Below, in pieces: positions 59,979 through 64,000 of a DNA stretch of 64,000 nt. The notes beneath the pieces were generated by a model that did no database searches, was not told the DNA's origin, and worked only from the letters and a program-made list of their open reading frames with translations. A program made the translations under genes and the position numbers. The stretch's first letter is position 1. Each line of letters begins with the position of its first letter. Source of the DNA: Acidobacteriota bacterium (GTDB lineage Bacteria > Acidobacteriota > Thermoanaerobaculia > UBA5066 > Gp7-AA6); contig DAHUXD010000023.1 of NCBI GenBank assembly GCA_027307335.1, positions 62,001 to 126,000 of the forward strand. The letters run 5' to 3'.

Positions 59979-61663
59979 CTTCCGGGAAACCGTCCCCCTC
60001 GACCTTCGCATCCCTCTCGCTCGACCCCCGCCTGCTCTCCGCCCTGACGGCCCTCGGCTACGAGGAGCCGACGCCGATCCAGCAGCAGGCGATCCCGCCG
60101 CTCCTCGAGGGGCGCGACGTGCTGGCGCAGGCGGCGACGGGGACGGGGAAGACGGCGGCGTTCGCGCTGCCGATCCTCCACGCGATTGCAGCGGAACCGA
60201 CGAAGGGAGCGGGTCCCGCCGCCCTGATTCTCGTTCCGACGCGCGAGCTGGCGATGCAGTTGGCGGAGGCGGTGCATCGCTACGGGAAGACGATCGGGGT
60301 GCGGGTGCTGCCGGTGTACGGGGGAGCCTCCATGGAGTCGCAGCTGCGGGCGCTCCGGCGCGGGGTGGACGTGGTCGTCGCGACGCCCGGGCGGGCGCTC
60401 GACCACGTGAACCGGAAGTCGCTGAATCTCGACGGCATCCGCACGCTGGTCCTCGACGAGGCGGACGAGATGCTGGACATGGGGTTCGCGGAGGATCTCG
60501 AGGCGATCCTGGCGGCGACGCCTTCGGCGCGGCAGACGGCCCTCTTCTCGGCGACTCTGCCGCCGCGCATCGTGACGATCGCGGGCAAGCACCTGAAGAA
60601 CCCCGTGCGCATCGCGATCGCACGCGAGACGACGGCCCACGGCAAGCTGCCGAAGGTCCGCCAGACGGCCTACGTCGTCGCGCGCGGCCACAAGCGGGCG
60701 GCGCTCGGGCGGGTGCTGGACCTGGAGTCGCCGACGGCGGCTCTCGTGTTCTGCCGGACGCGGCTCGAGGTGGACGATCTGACGGAGTTCCTGAAGGGAC
60801 AGGGGCTGCGCGTCGAGGCGCTCCACGGAGGGATCTCGCAGGGGGAGCGGGACCGGGTGATGAAGAAGCTGCGTGCGGGAACGCTCGAGCTCGTCGTGGC
60901 GACGGACGTGGCGGCTCGGGGGCTCGACATCGGGCACCTCTCGCACGTCGTCAACTACGACGTGCCGTCGTCGCCGGACGTCTACGTCCACCGGATCGGC
61001 CGCACGGGGCGCGCGGGGCGCGAGGGCGTCGCGATCACGCTGGCCGAGCCGCGCGAGCACTGGCAGCTGAAGAACATCGAGCGCGCGACGAAGCAGAAGA
61101 TCGAGATCGGGAGCGTGCCGACGGTGGCGGACCTGCGCGCGAGGCGGCTCGAGCTGACGCGGGCGTCGCTGCGGGAGTCGCTGCTGTCTGACGCCGGCGG
61201 GCTCGACGCCTACCGCGTGGTCGTGGAGTCGCTCGCCGAGGAGTTCGATCCGCTGGACGTGGCGGCCGCGGCGGTGAAGCTGGCGGATCCGTCGGCGGAC
61301 GGGTCGGGGTCGGCGGGCGAGGAGCACGAGATCCCGGCGGTCGCGGTGGCGCCGCCGCCGGCGGGCCTGCGGGCGGGGAAGGATGGAAAGAGTGGCCCGA
61401 GGGGTGGCCGGCCGCGGGACGGCAGCCTCGCGAGCATCTTCATCGGCTCGGGACGGGCGGACGGCCTGAGGCCCGGGGATCTCGTGGGCGCGATCGTGAA
61501 GCTGGCGAAGGTCCATCCGCGCGAGGTCGGGTCGATCCAGATCGCGGAGAGGTTCTCGCTGGTGGAGGTGCCGGAGGCGATCGCCGAGGACGTGATTCGC
61601 GCACTGCGGGCTGAGGGGGTGCGGAGGAAGAAGGTGACGGTGAGGCGGGACAAGGAGCGGTGA
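59975..61663 (+). CDS. DEAD-box ATP-dependent RNA helicase with DbpA-like RNA-binding tail
   Basis: A 562-residue protein with all DEAD-box motifs: Q motif YEEPTPIQQQAIP, ATGTGKT, PTREL, VLDEADEM, SAT, and in the second domain RGLDIGHLSHVVNYD and HRIGRTGRAG. A Gly/Arg/Ala-rich linker leads to a C-terminal domain of about 75 residues (ASIFIGSGRADGLRPGDLVGAI, VEVPEAIAEDVIRALRA) that fits the DbpA/CsdA RNA-binding domain. It remodels structured RNA, such as rRNA or mRNA. It overlaps the nucleotidyltransferase gene, but the link may be positional only. Confidence 0.94.
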   Translation: MTSGKPSPSTFASLSLDPRLLSALTALGYEEPTPIQQQAIPPLLEGRDVLAQAATGTGKTAAFALPILHAIAAEPTKGAGPAALILVPTRELAMQLAEAVHRYGKTIGVRVLPVYGGASMESQLRALRRGVDVVVATPGRALDHVNRKSLNLDGIRTLVLDEADEMLDMGFAEDLEAILAATPSARQTALFSATLPPRIVTIAGKHLKNPVRIAIARETTAHGKLPKVRQTAYVVARGHKRAALGRVLDLESPTAALVFCRTRLEVDDLTEFLKGQGLRVEALHGGISQGERDRVMKKLRAGTLELVVATDVAARGLDIGHLSHVVNYDVPSSPDVYVHRIGRTGRAGREGVAITLAEPREHWQLKNIERATKQKIEIGSVPTVADLRARRLELTRASLRESLLSDAGGLDAYRVVVESLAEEFDPLDVAAAAVKLADPSADGSGSAGEEHEIPAVAVAPPPAGLRAGKDGKSGPRGGRPRDGSLASIFIGSGRADGLRPGDLVGAIVKLAKVHPREVGSIQIAERFSLVEVPEAIAEDVIRALRAEGVRRKKVTVRRDKER

Positions 61664-61682
61664 GGGGGGCTGGTGGCTTGGG

Positions 61683-61781
61683 GACGCCCCTCACCCCTAC
61701 CCCCTCTCCCAAAGGGAGAGGGGTTTCGTTTCTCTGTATGGCCCCTCACCCCGGCCCTCTCCCGGAGGGTGAGGGGGAAAT
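61683..61781. repeat. Dispersed palindromic repeat, two reverse copies
   Basis: 61683-61728 (GACGCCCCTCACCCCTACCC...) and 61741-61781 (GGCCCCTCACCCCGGCCCTC...), both in the reverse orientation, after the helicase stop. Confidence 0.87.
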
Positions 61782-61818
61782 TCGGTAAGCTGACTTCGCG
61801 ACAATAGGCATCAGGGAC

Positions 61819-62186
61819 ATGGACAGCGAAACCGCGGAAGAGATTCGCCGACACTTCAACGTGGTGGGCGAGAGCCTTCGGACGGAGATCCGCGCGGTCG
61901 CGGAAGGTCTCGTCGGCCTTCGCGTCGCAACCTCGAGGGCGACGAGCGGCGAGCCCGGCTCGACCTCCCGCTCGCAGACGTGAACGTCGTGGCGGAAGCC
62001 CCCGATGTGGCGATTCCGAGAGCCGTTCGGCTGCCGGAGAAGGACGCACCGATCCTGAGGGCGGCCCTGGCCGCCGGCGCCACGCACCTCCTGACGGGCG
62101 ATCTGCGTGACTTCGGACATCTCCTGGGGCGTCAGGTGGGAGGATTGAAAGTCCAGACGCCCGGGGCGTTCCTGCGGTCGCGGTGA
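61819..62186 (+). pseudogene. Decayed toxin-antitoxin remnant: antitoxin-like start and C-terminal PIN domain
   Basis: From ATG 61819 a helical start (MDSETAEEIRRHFNVVGESL) runs to a TGA at 61981. In another frame, up to 62186, a fragment VRLPEKDAPILRAALAAGATHLLTGDLRDFG matches the C-terminal half of PIN-domain (VapC-like) nucleases, visible in ATHLLTGDLRDFGHLLG with the acidic GDLRDFG motif. The N-terminal acidic residues needed for catalysis are missing. It looks like a PIN gene lost by deletion and frameshift. Confidence 0.6.
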
Positions 62187-62275
62187 TCGGTAACGGTTCG
62201 GGATCCGTGGTGGCGATTCTTACCCTTCTCCCCCAGCGGGGGAGAGGTCCCGGAGCGCCCGGACCCAAAAAGAAA

Positions 62276-62295
62276 GAGGCCCCAAACGGGGCCTC
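62276..62295 (-). terminator. Rho-independent terminator for the minus-strand monooxygenase-like gene
   Basis: GAGGCCCC-AAAC-GGGGCCTC forms an 8-bp stem. On the minus strand it is followed by TTTCTTTTT, 35 bases after the gene's stop. Confidence 0.88.
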
Positions 62296-62330
62296 AGTTG
62301 AACGGGCGTTGCCGCCCATTCGATTAGCCG

Positions 62331-62627
62331 TTAGGCGCGCGCGTACGAGCTGGCGTTCTCGTAGGTCTCGACCGTCGGAGTTCCCTCGAGGACGGTCGTG
62401 AGCTTGGCGAGAACCTGCGGATACGTGCCCGTCTGATACGCGTCGGCGCTCTGGCGGTTGTCCCAGAGACTGATGGCGTGAGCGCCCTTCGGATTGACGA
62501 GCGTCACTTCCTCGAGGAAGCCGTTCTGCTTCCGAAGCATCGGAAGGACGTCCTTCTCGAAGAGGCCGGCGAACTCCTGCTCCTTGCCGTTCTTGATCTG
62601 GAAATGGACGTTGCGTGCGAATCGCAT
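62331..62627 (-). CDS. Antibiotic biosynthesis monooxygenase (ABM)-like small protein
   Basis: A 98-residue protein of ferredoxin-like fold: FARNVHFQIKNGKEQEFAGLF, then MLRKQNGFLEEVTLVNP, HAISLWDNRQSADAYQTGTY and a short C-terminal strand. These are the usual landmarks of ABM/YgiN-like proteins, which are dimeric quinone or small-molecule oxygenases or stress proteins. ATG 62627 has a fair ribosome-binding site (CCAGGAGTAC). It is followed by a strong terminator and seems monocistronic. Confidence 0.8.
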   Translation of the reverse strand: MRFARNVHFQIKNGKEQEFAGLFEKDVLPMLRKQNGFLEEVTLVNPKGAHAISLWDNRQSADAYQTGTYPQVLAKLTTVLEGTPTVETYENASSYARA

Positions 62628-62806
62628 GGCAGTACTCCTGGTCCTTGAGTGAATGGCCTCCGTCGGGAATCTCCCCGACTTCGAAGGAAGGACGGCGACG
62701 ACAAGGTTCCGAGGCCGACTGGTTCTTTGAAGGGAACTCGACCGTAGCACACATCCGCTGACGCGGGGGGTTTATCTTCAGAGGGCTCGCGGAGACCGCA
62801 GGTGGT

Positions 62807-62824
62807 CGCCCCGGCGCCGGGGCG
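62807..62824. terminator. GC-rich palindrome, possible terminator of the minus-strand gene at 62828
   Basis: CGCCCCGGCGCCGGGGCG is a perfect 18-base palindrome three bases past the stop of the minus-strand gene. No T-tract is seen. The other bases of 62628-62806 show no gene. Confidence 0.45.
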
Positions 62825-62827
62825 GCG

Positions 62828-63148
62828 TCATCTGGAGTTGGCGGCAAGAACGATCTTGAGGCCCCTCTCGATCAGTCGTGCCCGACTGATGTGCAGTTCC
62901 TTCGCCAGCTTGTCTGACCGCTGAAGGAGACCTCGTTCGACGCTCACGGCGATGACCTTGACACCCTTGCCGCGTCGAGGCCGGCCGGGCTTGTGTTGAG
63001 CCTGTATCCAGCGACGCTGAGCGACGGTGGACATGGGTTTGAAGCGATCGATGATCATCTCCTCGCCGTAGGACGCGGTCGCTTCGGCTAGCTCGCAGGA
63101 CAGGCGCGCGCTGAAGTTCGTGCGGTAGCGTGACCGGCGACGCTTCAT
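62828..63148 (-). CDS. Hypothetical protein with RHH-like C-terminal segment
   Basis: A 106-residue basic protein starting at ATG 63148. The last 40 residues, VIAVSVERGLLQRSDKLAKELHISRARLIERGLKIVL (in outline VIAVSVERGLLQ and ISRARLIERGL), look like a ribbon-helix-helix unit: a strand and two helices with a turn of the ISRARLI type. The N-terminal part is unassigned. It may be a DNA-binding regulator or an orphan antitoxin, divergent from the DUF4160 gene across an AT-rich promoter region (63150-63180). Confidence 0.55.
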   Translation of the reverse strand: MKRRRSRYRTNFSARLSCELAEATASYGEEMIIDRFKPMSTVAQRRWIQAQHKPGRPRRGKGVKVIAVSVERGLLQRSDKLAKELHISRARLIERGLKIVLAANSR

Positions 63149-63218
63149 TTGGTAATTAATTATATAAGAAATAAAGGCTTGGACGTCAAGTGTCCGATTG
63201 ATCCGCAATGATGATGTC

Positions 63219-63488
63219 GTGCCAGAGATCAGCCGTTTCTTCGGAATCGTGGTTCGGATGTTTGTCGAAGCGGGCGGTCCACACCACAGACCGCACTTTC
63301 ACGCCTACCACCAGGGACGGGTGGGTATCTTCGCTGCCGATTCGGTCGAGAAGATCGGGGGAGGCCTTCCCCTCCGCCAGGAGCGATTGGTCATAGCCTG
63401 GGCCGAAATCCATCGAAGCGAGCTCCTCAATGACTGGGCGCTTTTGCAGGCGGGCGGAGTGCCCGCTAAGATTGAGCCTCTGAGGTAA
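63219..63488 (+). CDS. DUF4160 protein
   Basis: An 89-residue protein from GTG 63219: VPEISRFFGIVVRMFVEAG, then HHRPHFHAYHQGRVGIF and the end WAEIHRSELLNDWALLQAG. This is the DUF4160 pattern, with the conserved HxPHFH stretch. The family is found next to DUF2442, as here (three bases between genes), in sets suspected to be toxin-antitoxin pairs. The His-rich loop could bind metal. Confidence 0.87.
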   Translation: MPEISRFFGIVVRMFVEAGGPHHRPHFHAYHQGRVGIFAADSVEKIGGGLPLRQERLVIAWAEIHRSELLNDWALLQAGGVPAKIEPLR

Positions 63489-63491
63489 CGT

Positions 63492-63788
63492 TTGAGGCAC
63501 GCGGTCCATGCCGTCACCGGTTTCGAGAAGGTCGCACCCTTCACGCTGCGGGTTCGCTTCGAGGATGGGACGGCACAGGTCGTGGACTTTCGGCCGGTGC
63601 TCGCCGGCGAGGTGTTCGGTCCTCTCGCCGATGCGAGGGTCTTCGACCAGGTGAGGCTCGACGAGGAAAGCCGGACCCTTGTCTGGCCGAACGGCGCAGA
63701 CTTCGACCCCGCGACCCTTCATGACTGGCATGAGGAGGGGCCGCGGATGGCCGCGCTCGCGAAGAGCTGGACGCCGGTTCGGCGGTAG
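63492..63788 (+). CDS. DUF2442 protein
   Basis: A 98-residue protein with a TTG start. It has the DUF2442 landmarks: LRVRFEDGTAQVVDFRPVL, FGPLADARVFDQVRLDEESRTLVWPNGADFDP in parts (for example ESRTLVWPNGADFDP) and LHDWHEEG. Members appear to be DNA-binding antitoxin-like partners of DUF4160; this is inferred from repeated association and small size. The two genes are co-transcribed. Confidence 0.85.
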   Translation: MRHAVHAVTGFEKVAPFTLRVRFEDGTAQVVDFRPVLAGEVFGPLADARVFDQVRLDEESRTLVWPNGADFDPATLHDWHEEGPRMAALAKSWTPVRR

Positions 63789-64000
63789 GACTCCCTGGCA
63801 CTCTCCCGATCCGCTGGCTCGGAGAATTCAAATTCTCGTTGGCTCGATTTCAAGCTTCCGTCGTTAACGACGACCGGGCCATCTTCGGGCCACCTCGCAA
63901 TTCGGGAGTAGCGCGGCCGTTCTCTCCGTTGTGCAGCGCAACAACGCTCCCCCCCGGGTCGTCGCGGAGCGGAAAGGAATCGTCGTGAGCATCGGTCCGG
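63789..64000. other. Gene-free end of window with two inverted repeats
   Basis: About 210 bases without a recognisable gene. GAGAAT-TCAA-ATTCTC (63821-63836) may be a small hairpin after DUF2442, and CGTCGTTAACGACG (63859-63872) is a perfect palindrome that could be an operator for a gene beyond the window. Confidence 0.45.

Overview
The window is a GC-rich (roughly 68-70%) bacterial chromosome segment with densely packed genes on both strands, many start/stop overlaps and frequent GTG/TTG starts. The gene mix suggests Acidobacteriota, possibly a Thermoanaerobaculia/Vicinamibacteria-type lineage: a VWFA-related secreted protein of the acidobacterial type, PadR+HAAS+M48 modules, DUF1028, DUF3943, a CACHE/HAMP Ser/Thr kinase and many exported peptidases. 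This is inference from gene families; there is no rRNA gene here to confirm it. I saw no tRNA, rRNA, CRISPR array or transposase, and no gene-free stretch longer than about 300 bases.

Layout. 1-6.2 kb: exported or periplasmic peptidases (M24, M1-like), a lipoprotein-like protein, DusB and a VWFA protein. 6.3-11.6 kb: an ArnT-like GT39 enzyme, a FabI/FabL-like reductase and a catalytic/non-catalytic M16 pair. 12-20.2 kb (mostly minus): a phospholipase-D protein with a histone-like lysine tail, an MsbA-like ABC exporter, a YiiX-like hydrolase, a degenerate receiver, and a tight cupredoxin / Ser-Thr kinase / outer-membrane-protein operon. 20.3-25.4 kb: a glutaredoxin-like selenoprotein whose UGA codon replaces the active-site Cys, an OPT transporter, Kbl and two conserved hypotheticals. 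25.5-35.9 kb: small secreted proteins, a PPP-type phosphatase, a nucleotide-translocase/HEAT fusion, a secreted kinase-like protein, DUF3943, an RRM protein behind a structured leader, and MOSC. 35.9-44.6 kb: padR-HAAS-M48, exported rubrerythrin, DUF2231, an MBL-fold hydrolase, DUF1028, a cardiolipin-synthase-like protein and a lipoprotein.

44.6-64 kb is accessory in character. It holds three toxin-antitoxin pairs (HigBA, RHH/RelE, Phd/RelE), an alarmone-hydrolase-like HD protein, a TolB/amidohydrolase protein with a repeat element inserted in frame, a lower-GC insert with a SprT-like protease overlapping a HIT-PLD-helicase-DUF3427 fusion, a dodecin, two separate DNA-binding-protein plus nucleotidyltransferase pairs on either side of a Fic protein, a DEAD-box helicase, a decayed PIN toxin and a DUF4160-DUF2442 pair. 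Several of these carry clear palindromic operators over their promoters.

A GC-rich dispersed palindromic repeat (core CCCTCTCC...GGGAGAGGG followed by a GGGGTGAGGGG-like tail) recurs across the window, usually in closely spaced pairs. The strongest candidates for new biology are the UGA-containing glutaredoxin with its SECIS-like hairpin, the homologous structured leaders upstream of the RRM gene and of an unrelated envelope protein, and the SprT / HIT-PLD-helicase island.
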